From positions 186,001-250,000 of the forward strand of contig NZ_MKIM01000022.1 in assembly GCF_001939045.1 (NCBI RefSeq): a stretch of DNA of 64,000 bases, in the 5' to 3' direction. The DNA is from Rhizobium oryziradicis (GTDB lineage: Bacteria > Pseudomonadota > Alphaproteobacteria > Rhizobiales > Rhizobiaceae). The translations under genes and the position numbers were made by a program. Under the pieces are notes generated by a model. The model was not told where the DNA came from. It did no database searches and was given only the letters and a program-made list of their open reading frames with translations. Positions 52,076 through 61,369 of the stretch are shown here, piece after piece; positions within the stretch are counted from its first letter, which is position 1, and each line of letters begins with the position of its first letter.

Positions 52076-53170
52076 TTAACGCGCGGGCCGCGATGAGACC
52101 ACTTCAATAGGTGCGTCGACAGATTTCCGCTCAATCAATTCGGTGGGCAGCACAATACGCCGGGCCTGAAGCTCGGCACCATTGATCCTCTCGATCAACA
52201 GAGAGGCCACAGTCTCACCCAGTAGATACACAGGTTGACCAATAACCGTAATCGGCGGCGATGTCACCGCTGTCCAATCAGCATCATGGAAAGCAATCAG
52301 TGAAACATCCTTCGGGATGGATAGGCCGAGTTGTTGCACAGCTTTAAAGACTTCCAAGGCAATCAGACTGTCTGATGCGATAATCGCGCTGGGTTTTTGT
52401 GGAGATTGCAGCAGTTCAAGGGCGATTTTTGCGCATTTCTCCCGACCATTGGCTCCGAGATGGACCATCTCAAGCGGAGCTGCGATGCCAGCATCCGCAC
52501 AAACCGCAACAAAACCTTCGACACGCTGCCGAACAGAGCCCGTTTGCAGATCATTGAGCGTATGAAGGCGGTGATCCGGTGTATCACAAGCCGTGATGTA
52601 AGCCATGGTACGATGGCCTTTACGAATGAGAATATCTGTCGCCTGTTCCGCTGCGGCGCGGTCGTCCGTTGTCACCGTATCGACTTCGATGCCGGAAATA
52701 GCACGATCCAGCAAGACAAGCGGACAGCCAGAGTCCGGAATCTCCAACAGATGTTCGAAATCGCTTGTGCTGGCCGCCGAGACGATCAACCCATCGACAC
52801 GCTTGGCCAACAGTGTTCGGATGGCTGCCTTTTCCGCCGCGATATCCTCGCCAGAATTGGTCAGAATCACGGTAAACCCAGCCAGTCTCGCCACATCGGC
52901 AATGCCGCGCACCGCAGAGCTGAAAAACGGATTCTCAATATCACCCACCACGACACCGATGGTGCCAGAGCGCCCTGTTGTCATGCTGCGGGCCAATTCA
53001 TTGGGTCGGTAACCCAACGCGGCCGCCGCTTCCGAGACCTTGGCGCGAACAGCATCGCTCACGGTACCGTAGCTGCCCAGCACGCGTGCAGCCGTGGCTT
53101 TGGAAACACCTGCGGCTCTGGCCACATCGGCAACGGTGACGGATGATTTTTTGATCGGCGACTGTTCCAT
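52076..53170 (-). CDS. LacI-family regulator, divergent from amino-acid importer operon
   Basis: A 364-residue LacI/GalR protein. HTH/hinge: SVTVADVARAAGVSKATAARVLGSYGTVSDAVRAKVSEAAAALGYRPNELARSM; effector domain: GTIGVVVGDIENPFFSSAVRGIADVARLAGF, VDGLIVSAAS, VSLIAFHDADWTAVTSPPITVIGQP. It is transcribed away from the binding-protein gene at 53407 with two perfect GAGACCGGTCTC palindromes in the 236-bp gap, its probable binding sites. Target: the importer, Gfo/Idh and DAO genes to 58039, and probably itself. Confidence 0.9.
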   Translation of the reverse strand: MEQSPIKKSSVTVADVARAAGVSKATAARVLGSYGTVSDAVRAKVSEAAAALGYRPNELARSMTTGRSGTIGVVVGDIENPFFSSAVRGIADVARLAGFTVILTNSGEDIAAEKAAIRTLLAKRVDGLIVSAASTSDFEHLLEIPDSGCPLVLLDRAISGIEVDTVTTDDRAAAEQATDILIRKGHRTMAYITACDTPDHRLHTLNDLQTGSVRQRVEGFVAVCADAGIAAPLEMVHLGANGREKCAKIALELLQSPQKPSAIIASDSLIALEVFKAVQQLGLSIPKDVSLIAFHDADWTAVTSPPITVIGQPVYLLGETVASLLIERINGAELQARRIVLPTELIERKSVDAPIEVVSSRPAR

Positions 53171-53236
53171 GATAATAGCTCTATAAGGGATATTGACGGC
53201 GGGTCAATGCGAATATAACAATTATCAAATCGGAAA

Positions 53237-53248
53237 GAGACCGGTCTC
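53237..53248. promoter_or_regulatory. LacI-type operator 1
   Basis: GAGACCGGTCTC, a perfect 12-bp palindrome with central CG, in the divergent region between the LacI gene and the importer operon. Its twin is centred exactly 22 bp away. Confidence 0.75.
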
Positions 53249-53258
53249 AATCTTAAAA

Positions 53259-53270
53259 GAGACCGGTCTC
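53259..53270. promoter_or_regulatory. LacI-type operator 2
   Basis: A second exact GAGACCGGTCTC, extended to AGAGACCGGTCTCT. The 22-bp centre-to-centre spacing (two helical turns) puts both dimers on the same DNA face, favouring cooperative binding. Confidence 0.75.
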
Positions 53271-53406
53271 TATTTAAAAAATAAGAAACCGGCATGCAAC
53301 ACGCATTGGCCGGATGGGTGGTCGCAGCCATTCATCCGGGTGGGAAGCCTGCGCCTGATCCACGCATGTATCCAGGCTATAAAAACAATCACCAGAGCGG
53401 AGAACA

Positions 53407-54243
53407 ATGACAATGAGCATCATCAGAAGCGAAATTTCACGAAGGGCACGCGGCACGGTTATGGCGGTTGCTCTTGCCCTCACAGGATTGATGGGACAGC
53501 AGGCGGCTGCCGCTGACAATCCCTATGGATTGATTGATCCCAAGGTGATCAGTGTTGGCACCATGGGCGATGCCAAGCCCTATACATTCATCACGTCGGA
53601 TGGAAAATTCACCGGCTTTGACATCGAGCTTTTTCTCAATGTTGCCGAGCGCATGGGGTTTAAGAAAGACCAGGTTGTTTTCACCGGGCAGGAATTTTCG
53701 GCCTTGATGCCATCTGTGGCCAATGGCCGTTTTGATGTGGCAGTTGCAGCGATTGGCACCACTGAAGCACGCAAGAAAACCGTCGATTTCTCCGATGGGT
53801 ATCTGGCAGGCTATCTCTCGGTGCTGACGCCCGACGCAAAAATCACGGACGCTGCCAGCCTGAAGGGCAAGCGCTTGGGCGTGGTGCAAGGCACGTTGCA
53901 GGAAATTTATGCCACCAAGAATTTCAAGGACACAGACCTTGTGAAATTCCCGGATAACAATTCTGCGGTCTCTGCCTTGAACAATGGCACAATCGATGCC
54001 CATTTCCTCGACTACGAGGCCGCCAAGGACTACACGGCGCGTTTCAAGGCGCTGAAAATTGCCATCAACATTCCAAGCTTCGATGCACCTGCGGGCTTTG
54101 TGGTGCGTAAAGGCAATGACGCGCTGCGCGAGGGCCTCAACAAGGGTCTGCACGCCGCCATGCAGGATGGCACCTGGAAAAAGCTTTACGAAAAATGGTT
54201 CCCCGGCTCGCCGATGCCTGCCGAATACCTTCCCAAGCCTTGA
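53407..54243 (+). CDS. Polar amino-acid ABC importer solute-binding protein
   Basis: A 278-residue family-3 binding protein. Signal peptide residues 1-35 ([23 protein letters not shown]). Mature motifs: [97 protein letters not shown] and [11 protein letters not shown]. Probably binds a polar amino acid or an amino-acid conjugate. GGAG precedes the ATG. The gene is followed by a strong intercistronic hairpin and the fused permease-ATPase. Confidence 0.92.
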   Translation: MTMSIIRSEISRRARGTVMAVALALTGLMGQQAAAADNPYGLIDPKVISVGTMGDAKPYTFITSDGKFTGFDIELFLNVAERMGFKKDQVVFTGQEFSALMPSVANGRFDVAVAAIGTTEARKKTVDFSDGYLAGYLSVLTPDAKITDAASLKGKRLGVVQGTLQEIYATKNFKDTDLVKFPDNNSAVSALNNGTIDAHFLDYEAAKDYTARFKALKIAINIPSFDAPAGFVVRKGNDALREGLNKGLHAAMQDGTWKKLYEKWFPGSPMPAEYLPKP

Positions 54244-54253
54244 TGGAGCAACG

Positions 54254-54280
54254 CCCGGTTGGCTGCGAGTGCCAACCGGG
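54254..54280 (+). terminator. Intercistronic hairpin after binding-protein gene
   Basis: CCCGGTTGGC (54254-54263), 7-nt loop, GCCAACCGGG (54271-54280), a perfect 10-bp stem, then GGCTTTCAGG. Placed between the binding protein and the fused transporter gene, as expected for differential expression. Confidence 0.65.
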
Positions 54281-54320
54281 GGCTTTCAGGCACATCATTA
54301 TCATCGGGAAGGACGTTTGA

Positions 54321-55844
54321 ATGGAATGGCTTGAAACACTGCGTCGCAGTTTTCTCGATTGGGATGCGATGGCAGAAGTGCTGCCTGCCATGATTACGGT
54401 TGGCTTGAAAAATACCCTGATTTTGGCCTTCGCCTCGACGGTGATTGGCGTGGTGATTGGCATGATCCTCGCCATTATGGGCATTTCGCGCTCGCCGTAC
54501 TTACGCATTCCAGCGCGGATTTATACGGATATTTTTCGCGGCCTGCCCGCTATTGTTACCATTTTGCTGATTGGACAGGGCTTTGCCCGCATCGCACGTG
54601 ACCTGTGGGGGCCTTCGCCTTATCCGCTTGGCATTCTGGCTCTGAGCCTGATTGCCGGGGCCTATATTGGCGAAATCTTCCGCTCCGGCATTCAAAGCGT
54701 TGATCGAGGCCAGTTGGAAGCCTGCAGGGCACTGAGCATGAGCTATGGTCAGGGCATGCGGCTGATCATTGTGCCGCAAGGCGTGCGCCGGGTGTTGCCA
54801 GCCTTGGTCAACCAGTTCATCGGCAATGTGAAAGATTCAAGCCTCGTTTATTTTCTGGGTCTTTTGGCATCCGAGCGTGAGATTTTTCGCGTCGGGCAAG
54901 ATCAGGCCGTGGTCACAGGCAATCTCTCGCCGCTGCTGCTGGCAGGCGTGTTTTATCTGATCATCACCGTACCCCTCACCCATCTGGTCAACACCATTGA
55001 TACGCGTCTGCGGCTCGGTAAAAAGCCCGCCAGCGAAGCTGTCAGCGGTCTTGCAGAAGTCAGCGAACTGGCAGAAGCCGTTGATCATACAAAGGTTGCG
55101 GCCAAGGAGATCACCTTTACCGGCGGCAGCCTGGATGTGCGTGGGTTGACGATGGCCTATGGCACACTGGACGTGCTGAAAGGTGTTGATCTCACGGTCA
55201 AGCCCGGCACGGTCACCTGCATCATTGGCCCTTCAGGCTCTGGAAAATCCACGCTTTTGCGCTGCCTTAACCGATTGGTCGAGCCAAAGGGCGGCGATAT
55301 TTTGCTGGATGGCAGCAGCATTCTGACCATGAAGCCCGAAAAGTTGCGCCGCAAGGTCGGCATGGTGTTTCAGCATTTCAACCTGTTTCCCGATCATTCC
55401 GCGCTCGACAATGTCATGTTGTCGCTCACCAAGATCAAAGGTCTGTCGCGCTCGGAAGCCGAGCGGATTGCCTTGGCCAGATTGCGCGATGTCGGGCTGG
55501 AAAGCCGCAAAGATCATCGTCCCGGTGGGCTCTCGGGCGGGCAACAGCAGCGGGTGGCCATTGCCCGCGCATTGGCGATGGAACCGGAGGTGATCCTGTT
55601 TGATGAAGTCACCTCGGCGCTTGATCCAGAACTGGTCAAAGGTGTTTTGAACCTGATGGCCGATCTGGGTGAGCGGGGCATGACCATGGTGGTGGTCACC
55701 CACGAAATGGGCTTTGCCCGCCGGGTGGCCGATCAGGTGATTTTCATGGACGAGGGCAAAGTGGTGGAAGCGGGTTCACCGGAAGCCATTTTTGACAATC
55801 CTCAAAGTGCGCGATTGAAGCACTTTTTGGCAGAGGTTTTGTAA
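54321..55844 (+). CDS. Fused polar amino-acid ABC permease-ATPase
   Basis: A 507-residue fusion. Residues about 1-235 are a HisM/GlnP-type permease ([55 protein letters not shown] coupling loop). A linker of about 30 residues follows. Residues about 270-507 are a GlnQ-type ATPase: [73 protein letters not shown]. In most bacteria these are two genes. No frameshift or internal stop is seen, so the fusion is real; the homodimer would provide two TMDs and two NBDs from one polypeptide. Expected to work with the 53407 binding protein. Confidence 0.93.
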   Translation: MEWLETLRRSFLDWDAMAEVLPAMITVGLKNTLILAFASTVIGVVIGMILAIMGISRSPYLRIPARIYTDIFRGLPAIVTILLIGQGFARIARDLWGPSPYPLGILALSLIAGAYIGEIFRSGIQSVDRGQLEACRALSMSYGQGMRLIIVPQGVRRVLPALVNQFIGNVKDSSLVYFLGLLASEREIFRVGQDQAVVTGNLSPLLLAGVFYLIITVPLTHLVNTIDTRLRLGKKPASEAVSGLAEVSELAEAVDHTKVAAKEITFTGGSLDVRGLTMAYGTLDVLKGVDLTVKPGTVTCIIGPSGSGKSTLLRCLNRLVEPKGGDILLDGSSILTMKPEKLRRKVGMVFQHFNLFPDHSALDNVMLSLTKIKGLSRSEAERIALARLRDVGLESRKDHRPGGLSGGQQQRVAIARALAMEPEVILFDEVTSALDPELVKGVLNLMADLGERGMTMVVVTHEMGFARRVADQVIFMDEGKVVEAGSPEAIFDNPQSARLKHFLAEVL

Positions 55845-55870
55845 GTCATTGAAAGAAGGCAGATAACGTT

Positions 55871-56875
55871 ATGAGAAAACTTCGATGGGGCGTGTTGGGC
55901 GCTGCCAATATCGCCATCAAAGCGGTTATTCCGGCCATTCAAGCCGGAGAAACAGGCATTGTTGCCGCCATTGCCTCGCGCTCACTGGCCAAAGCGCAAA
56001 GCGTGGCAGCCGAGCTTGGCATTGCGAAAGCCTATGGCAGCTATGAAGACTTGCTGTGTGATCCCGATATTGATGCCATTTATAACCCGCTGCCCAACCA
56101 CCTGCATATGCCGATGACGCTGGACGCGATCCGCAATGACAAACCGGTGCTGTGCGAAAAGCCGATTGCACTGACAGCGGAGGAAGCGATGCAAATCGCT
56201 TCAGCCTCCCGCACATCGGGTGTGCTGGTGGCTGAGGCCTTCATGGTGCGCCATCATCCCCAATGGCAAATGGTGCGGGAATTGGTGCAGGCGGGGCGCA
56301 TTGGCACGGCCCTTGCCATTCAAACCATCTTTTCCTACTATCTTGATGATCCAGCCAACGTTCGAAACCAGAAAGCCATTGGCGGAGGCGGGCTTTATGA
56401 TGTGGGCTGTTACGCCATCAACACCGCACGCTTCGTGTTTGATGGAGAGCCGGAGCGGGTTATTGGTCTATTTGATCAGGATGAGACATTCCAGACCGAT
56501 AGAATGATGAGCGGCTTGGCAGAATTTTCCGCCCACCGCCACCTCACTTTTACATGCGCAACGCAGCTTTCCCTATGCCAGAAAGTGACCGTGCTTGGCA
56601 CGCAAGGGCGCGTTGACATCGCCATTCCCTTCAATGCGCCAACGGATACACCCACCACCATCACCATTGATGATGGCCGCGACCTGACCGGCGGCGGGCG
56701 CGAGATCGTCGAGATCAACGCTGCCAATCAATATGGCCTGCAATGTGATGCTTTTGCGCGGGCCGTGCTGGCGGGCACTCCTTTGCCGACAGGGCTAGAC
56801 GATGCCGTGGCCAATATGAAGGTGATTGATGCGTTTTTCCGCTCCAACCGCAGCAACAGCTGGGAAAAACCCTGA
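55871..56875 (+). CDS. Gfo/Idh/MocA-family NAD(P)-dependent oxidoreductase
   Basis: A 334-residue two-domain oxidoreductase. The Rossmann motif is LRWGVLGAANIAIKAVIPAIQ, followed by DAIYNPLPNHLHMPMTLDAIRNDKPVLCEKPIALTAEEA, with the conserved EKP catalytic Lys, and C-terminal GGGGLYDVGCYAINTARFVF with the usual Asp and a Cys-Tyr in place of the common D-x-G-x-H His. Members oxidise or reduce sugars, inositols, trans-dihydrodiols or sugar-amino conjugates. It follows the amino-acid-type importer by 26 bp and precedes a DAO flavoprotein, which suggests catabolism of a conjugated amino acid such as an opine or Amadori compound (inference). Confidence 0.88.
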   Translation: MRKLRWGVLGAANIAIKAVIPAIQAGETGIVAAIASRSLAKAQSVAAELGIAKAYGSYEDLLCDPDIDAIYNPLPNHLHMPMTLDAIRNDKPVLCEKPIALTAEEAMQIASASRTSGVLVAEAFMVRHHPQWQMVRELVQAGRIGTALAIQTIFSYYLDDPANVRNQKAIGGGGLYDVGCYAINTARFVFDGEPERVIGLFDQDETFQTDRMMSGLAEFSAHRHLTFTCATQLSLCQKVTVLGTQGRVDIAIPFNAPTDTPTTITIDDGRDLTGGGREIVEINAANQYGLQCDAFARAVLAGTPLPTGLDDAVANMKVIDAFFRSNRSNSWEKP

Positions 56876-56917
56876 GCCGATTTGAGATCCAGAGAATGAA
56901 AGACTGAGAGAAAACCT

Positions 56918-58039
56918 ATGTTTGAAAACAGAATATCCAGCGTTGTCGTGATCGGCGGCGGTATTTTCGGAACCTCCACGGCGGTGCAATTGGCGCGGCG
57001 CGGTATCAAGGTGACATTGATCAACGATGGGCCGATTGCCAATGGGGCATCGGGGCGCTCCTTGTCCTGGCTGAACTCATCACGGATGCGTTCCGAGCCT
57101 TATCATCGCTTGCGCATGGCAGGCATTGATCGATACCGCACACTGGCTGAGCGCTTTCCGGGAGCGGATTGGCTCTCTTTCAAAGGCGGCCTGACCTGGG
57201 ATGCCGATGATAGCAGCAATGAGATTGTGGCCGCTTTTGAGCATGAAATCACGCTGGCCTATGATGCGCTTCATCTAGCAGCAGATGAGGTTAAAACCGT
57301 CACGCCCGGCGTCAATGCCAATGCCATCACGCCACAGGGGGCGATTTTTAATGCGGCGGAGGGCTGGGTGGATTTGCCATCCCTGATCAAGCTGCTGGTC
57401 GGTGAATTTTCGGAGCGCGGCGGCAAAGTGATTACCGATGCCGGGGCGGCCAGTGTGGTGATTGAAAACGGGCGCGCTGTTGGTGCCCGCACCACAAATG
57501 GCGCGGTTTTTCTTGCCGATGCCGTGCTGGTTGCTACCGGCCCATCGGTGCCCAAAATGACGGCAGATGTCGGGCAGAAAATTGATGATGGCACGCCCAT
57601 TTCCCTGCTGGTCACCACCAAACCAGTCGATCTTGCGCTGAAAGCGGTGCTGAACACACCGCGCATTGCCATTCGGCCCGGCCCGAACAACACATTTGCG
57701 CTGGATTCTGCCTGGTCCGAGGAAGAGGTCGGCACTCTGGAAGATGGCAGCTATCGGGTGAGGCAGGAAACGCTGGATGGCCTTCTGGCTGAAGCCTCGA
57801 AAGTGTTGGAAGGCAATCCGAAGCTTGAGCTTGAAAGCTATGGCGTTGGCCGCAAACCCATTCCAGGTGATGGTGAGCCGGTGCTGGGCGAACTTCAAGC
57901 CATTCCGGGTTATTTCGTTGCCTTCAGCCACAGCGGCGCAACGCTTGGTCTGATTGTCGGTGAGCTTCTGGCCTATGAAATTGCCACGGGAGAGCGTCAC
58001 TCAATGTTGGCCACCTTCCGGCCTGAACGCTTTGCCTGA
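56918..58039 (+). CDS. FAD-dependent oxidoreductase (DAO superfamily)
   Basis: A 373-residue flavoprotein. N-terminal FAD motif SVVVIGGGIFGTSTAVQLARRGIKVTLIND, a SGRSLSWLNSSRMRSEPYH segment like the glycine/sarcosine oxidase group, VLVATGPSVPKMTADVG and C-terminal GYFVAFSHSGATLGLIVGELLAYEI. Likely oxidises a secondary or primary amine (N-alkyl amino acid, D-amino acid). It is the last gene of the 53407 operon and is followed by a large hairpin. Confidence 0.87.
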   Translation: MFENRISSVVVIGGGIFGTSTAVQLARRGIKVTLINDGPIANGASGRSLSWLNSSRMRSEPYHRLRMAGIDRYRTLAERFPGADWLSFKGGLTWDADDSSNEIVAAFEHEITLAYDALHLAADEVKTVTPGVNANAITPQGAIFNAAEGWVDLPSLIKLLVGEFSERGGKVITDAGAASVVIENGRAVGARTTNGAVFLADAVLVATGPSVPKMTADVGQKIDDGTPISLLVTTKPVDLALKAVLNTPRIAIRPGPNNTFALDSAWSEEEVGTLEDGSYRVRQETLDGLLAEASKVLEGNPKLELESYGVGRKPIPGDGEPVLGELQAIPGYFVAFSHSGATLGLIVGELLAYEIATGERHSMLATFRPERFA

Positions 58040-58053
58040 CATTCGAGCGCGCT

Positions 58054-58108
58054 GCCGATTTAGAGCGCCGATCTGATTCACTCAGATCGAATAGCGCTCT
58101 AAATCGGC
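58054..58108. repeat. 55-nt perfect two-stage palindrome
   Basis: Outer arms GCCGATTTAGAGCGC (58054-58068) and GCGCTCTAAATCGGC (58094-58108) are perfectly complementary over 15 bp. Inside, CGATCTGA (58069-58076), TTCAC loop and TCAGATCG (58082-58089) add 8 bp. It lies 14 bp after a stop codon, so it can terminate or stabilise that transcript; it resembles AGAGCGC-type repeats common in Rhizobiaceae. Confidence 0.75.
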
Positions 58109-58128
58109 GGCTCACATCCCGATAAAAA

Positions 58129-58147
58129 TAGTTGTAAGTGTCCACTA
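58129..58147 (+). promoter_or_regulatory. 19-bp motif, putative MarR site upstream of DppDF fusion
   Basis: TAGTTGTAA-GTG-TCCACTA, partly palindromic (TAGTtG...CcACTA). The same sequence with TCA in the middle occurs at 59966-59984 upstream of the MarR gene, 16 of 19 bases identical. Confidence 0.65.
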
Positions 58148-58247
58148 TTTGATTTAGGCTTTTGAGTAACAAGGGCGCAAAGAACGCTCCGTTTGGGTGG
58201 GAAACACAGACCGAGGGCATCAATTCAGCGTCTTGTCAGGAGCCGAA

Positions 58248-59900
58248 ATGGTCCGCTCTCCAGCCTCGCACACAATGCCATCTGCAAATGTTCTTGCCGT
58301 TCGCAATCTCACCGTCAGCCTGCCCAAGGGCATGGAACGAAGCTATGCTGTGCAGGATATTTCCTTCTCGCTTCTGGCGGGGGAAATCCTGTGCATCATC
58401 GGTGAATCCGGCTCGGGCAAGTCGGTGACGGCCAGTGCCGTCATGGGTTTGCTGTCGCCGGTGATCAAAGTGACGAGCGGCAGCATTGAGCTGAACGGCA
58501 TGGATATTTTGCAAGCCAAGCCGGATGTGGTGCGGGGTCTGCGGGGGCGCGTGGTGTCGATTATCTTTCAAGACCCGCTCTCGGCGCTCAACCCATTGAT
58601 GACCATTGGCGATCAGATCATTGAGGTGATGCAAGCCCATAACATCGGCACGCCAGAAACCCGATCTGTGAAACTGCTGGAATTGCTCGTTGAAGTCGGC
58701 CTACCAGAGCCAAAGACGCTTCAGCATCAACATCCGTTCCAGCTCTCTGGTGGTCAGCGCCAAAGAGTGATGATTGCCATGGCCTTGGCGCTGGACCCGG
58801 ATGTGCTGATTGCCGATGAGCCAACCACCGCGCTGGATGTGACCACGCAAGCCCAGATTTTGGAGTTGATCCGCAAAATCCAGCGCCGCAAAGGCATGAG
58901 CATGATGTTCATCACCCATGACTTTGGCGTTGTGGCCGAAATTGCTGATCGGGTGATTGTGATGGAAAAAGGCAAAATCGTTGAACAGGGCGTGGCTGCC
59001 GATGTGCTGGAACGCCCAACACATCCCTATACGCAAAGGTTGATGGCCGCCGTGCCCCGCATGCGCAGCGTTGATGAGATGCGCGAGGGGCAGACCCCGA
59101 TTGTGCTACAGGTGGAAAATCTGGAAAAGACCTACCGCCCATCCGGCAGCTTTTTTGCCAAAGCCCGAGCCGTGAAAGCCGTTGATGGCGTGAGCCTGAC
59201 AATCCGCGAAGGTGAAACTCTTGGTATTGTGGGAGAATCCGGCTCCGGTAAATCATCGCTTGGGCGTATTTTGATGAAGTTGATGGAGGCTGATAGTGGC
59301 CGCATCCTGTTTGATGGGCGCGACATTCGCCCCATGACTGAGCAGGCCTTTCGCCCGCTTCGACCCTATATCCAGATGGTGTTTCAAGATCCGTTTGCAT
59401 CCCTCAATCCGCGTCACACCATTGAAACTGTGCTGACAGCGGGGCCGATTGCCCACGCAATGTCGAAACAGGAAGCCAAAGCGAAAGCACTGCGGTTGCT
59501 CTCACTCGTCGGGTTGGATTCTGGTGCCTATGACCGTTACCCCCATGAATTTTCCGGCGGTCAACGCCAACGGATTGGCATTGCGCGGGCCTTGATGTTC
59601 GATCCGGTGCTGTTGATTGCCGATGAAGCGGTCTCGGCGCTGGATGTCTCGATTCAGGCGCAGGTGTTGACGCTGCTCAAAGAGATTCAGAACAAAACCA
59701 AAATTGCCATGATGTTCATCACCCATGATCTGCGCGTCGCAAGCCAGATTTGTGATGACGTGGCCGTGCTCTACAAGGGCAAAATTGTCGAGCAAGGCCC
59801 GCCTGCCCGCATCTTTCGACACCCCGAAAATGACTATACCAAACGGCTGGTAGCGGCCATTCCCGGCTCGGATTGGGAGATTGCCGCAGAGCCTGCATGA
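58248..59900 (+). CDS. Fused dipeptide/oligopeptide ABC ATPase (DppD-DppF)
   Basis: A 550-residue protein with two different oligopeptide-type NBDs. NBD1: [75 protein letters not shown], ending in the oligo_HPY-type tail [20 protein letters not shown]2: [65 protein letters not shown] (Pro of DEPVSALD replaced by Ala), FITHDLRVA. The start at 58248 has AGGAG 5 nt upstream. Its binding protein begins at 62807; permease genes are not in the window and probably follow it. Confidence 0.92.
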   Translation: MVRSPASHTMPSANVLAVRNLTVSLPKGMERSYAVQDISFSLLAGEILCIIGESGSGKSVTASAVMGLLSPVIKVTSGSIELNGMDILQAKPDVVRGLRGRVVSIIFQDPLSALNPLMTIGDQIIEVMQAHNIGTPETRSVKLLELLVEVGLPEPKTLQHQHPFQLSGGQRQRVMIAMALALDPDVLIADEPTTALDVTTQAQILELIRKIQRRKGMSMMFITHDFGVVAEIADRVIVMEKGKIVEQGVAADVLERPTHPYTQRLMAAVPRMRSVDEMREGQTPIVLQVENLEKTYRPSGSFFAKARAVKAVDGVSLTIREGETLGIVGESGSGKSSLGRILMKLMEADSGRILFDGRDIRPMTEQAFRPLRPYIQMVFQDPFASLNPRHTIETVLTAGPIAHAMSKQEAKAKALRLLSLVGLDSGAYDRYPHEFSGGQRQRIGIARALMFDPVLLIADEAVSALDVSIQAQVLTLLKEIQNKTKIAMMFITHDLRVASQICDDVAVLYKGKIVEQGPPARIFRHPENDYTKRLVAAIPGSDWEIAAEPA

Positions 59901-59965
59901 ACATGTTTGCTCGTTTTGCAGGCAGAAATTTTCCTGCGTATTTTTCTGGCACGAGAGCGAAATAA

Positions 59966-59984
59966 TAGTTGTAATCATCCACTA
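59966..59984 (+). promoter_or_regulatory. 19-bp motif, putative MarR site upstream of marR-like gene
   Basis: TAGTTGTAA-TCA-TCCACTA, second copy of the motif at 58129-58147. It lies about 120 bp before the MarR start, consistent with autoregulation and control of the preceding transporter gene by one regulator. Confidence 0.65.
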
Positions 59985-60102
59985 ATTTTGTATGCTCTCA
60001 CTATCGAGAAAGTGAATAAAAACAAGGTCTGAAGGTTTCAAGGCATCGTGCCATATGCTATTGGCGGCGAATGGATTTTTGCGCGTCTGAGGAGGCAATG
60101 GC

Positions 60103-60594
60103 ATGGGGATGGAGACAAAAAATGCACCGCCGGTGACGGTGGATGAGGTTGAGCTTGGCGTTCTGGATGAGATGCTGAGCTTCTTTATCCGCAGCCTCAG
60201 CATTGTGGTGTCGCGTGATCTGGATGAGAAACTGGGCGATCTGGAAGTGGCCAAAGGCACCGGCAAGGTCAGCACCTTGTTGCTGGTCGATCGGCATCCC
60301 GGCATCCGGCCCTCGGTGATTGCGCAGATTATTATGCGCGATCGTTCGGCCATGGGCCGTCTCGTTGACCTGATGGAAAGTCAGGGGCTGCTCCGGCGGG
60401 AAGTCTCCGCCGAAGATAGTCGTGCGCAGGAACTGTATATTACGCCAAAGGGTGCCGAGGTCGCGCAGCAAGTGCGCGCGATTGTTGGGCCACAGTCTGA
60501 GGCGTTTTTCTCGGACCTGACCTTGAAAGAGCAGCGCGTCGTTATCGACGCCTTGCGAAAAGTCTACCGGCGAAAGGTCGGGTTTACGTCTTAA
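60103..60594 (+). CDS. MarR-family transcriptional regulator
   Basis: A 163-residue winged-helix regulator: LGVLDEMLSFFIRSLSIVVSRDLDEKL (dimerisation helix), recognition region IRPSVIAQIIMRDRSAMGRLVDLMESQGLLRREVSAEDSRAQELYITPKG (HTH and wing with D-x-R), and C-terminal helix. AGGAGG stands before the start (ATG 60103 or 60109). It lies between the DppDF ATPase and the SDR/DAO genes and probably controls the whole block via the shared 19-bp motif. Confidence 0.9.
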   Translation: MGMETKNAPPVTVDEVELGVLDEMLSFFIRSLSIVVSRDLDEKLGDLEVAKGTGKVSTLLLVDRHPGIRPSVIAQIIMRDRSAMGRLVDLMESQGLLRREVSAEDSRAQELYITPKGAEVAQQVRAIVGPQSEAFFSDLTLKEQRVVIDALRKVYRRKVGFTS

Positions 60595-60595
60595 A

Positions 60596-60644
60596 AGCAT
60601 CGGACCGAAAAGTGGTCGCCGGTTTTTTTTGAAAATCCGATGCT
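60596..60644. repeat. GCATCGGA-type palindromic element
   Basis: Arms AGCATCGGA (60596-60604) and TCCGATGCT (60636-60644) with inner ACCGAAAAGTGG...CCGGTTTTTTTTG. It starts right after the MarR stop; its internal T8 tract could give weak termination. Same family as the copies near 29347-29443. Confidence 0.7.
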
Positions 60645-60670
60645 AAAGATTGCGCGGGGGCGCGTATTGT

Positions 60671-61369
60671 ATGAACAAAAACCGCGTCGCAATGATTTCC
60701 GGTGCCAATCGCGGGATTGGCGCTGCTATTGCCCAAAAATTGAGTGACGAAGGCTGGCGTTTATCGCTTGGCATGCGCCAGCCGGTGATGCCGGAGTGGG
60801 CTGATCCTGCCAAAACGCACCTGTTTGCCTATGATGCCACCGATGCCTCGGCGGAGGGCGCTTGGGTGGCGCAAACCCTTGAAAGATTTGGCGCTATTGA
60901 CGCAATTGTCGCCAATGCCGGGATTATCATTGCCAAGACGGTGATTGAAGCAGACGACGACGATATTGATGCGTTGCTGGACGTGAATGTCAAAGCCCCG
61001 CGCCGTCTTGCCAAGGCTGCCTGGGATGCGCTGTCTGCCAGCGGATGCGGGCGGGTGATTATCATTGGTTCGCTCTCAGGCAAGCGGGTTAAATCCGCAA
61101 GTTCCGGCCTTTACTCCGTGTCGAAATTTGCCGCCGTGGCGCTGGCCCACGCCATCCGCCATGCGGGGTTTGATCTTGGCATTCGCGCCACCGCCGTTTG
61201 CCCCGGCTTTGTCGCCACCGATATGGCCCGAGGCCTGACCAACCGAGCGGATGAGCACATGACCGACCCGCGCGATCTGGCTCGCATTGTCACCATGCTG
61301 ATCGACCTGCCGAACGAGGCAAGCATTGCCGAATTTAACATCAACTGCCAGCTGGAAGAGTCCTACTGA
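60671..61369 (+). CDS. Short-chain dehydrogenase/reductase (SDR)
   Basis: A 232-residue classical SDR. Cofactor motif ISGANRGIGAAIAQKL (TGxxxGxG type), NAGI at about residue 81, catalytic Ser in IIIGSLSGKRV, YSVSKFA (Tyr-x3-Lys) and PGFVATDMARG. The ATG at 60671 is preferred to an upstream TTG. The stop shares a base with the next start (TGATG), so it is coupled to the DAO-type gene. Probably oxidises or reduces a carbonyl or alcohol in catabolism of the peptide- or opine-like compound. Confidence 0.88.
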   Translation: MNKNRVAMISGANRGIGAAIAQKLSDEGWRLSLGMRQPVMPEWADPAKTHLFAYDATDASAEGAWVAQTLERFGAIDAIVANAGIIIAKTVIEADDDDIDALLDVNVKAPRRLAKAAWDALSASGCGRVIIIGSLSGKRVKSASSGLYSVSKFAAVALAHAIRHAGFDLGIRATAVCPGFVATDMARGLTNRADEHMTDPRDLARIVTMLIDLPNEASIAEFNINCQLEESY

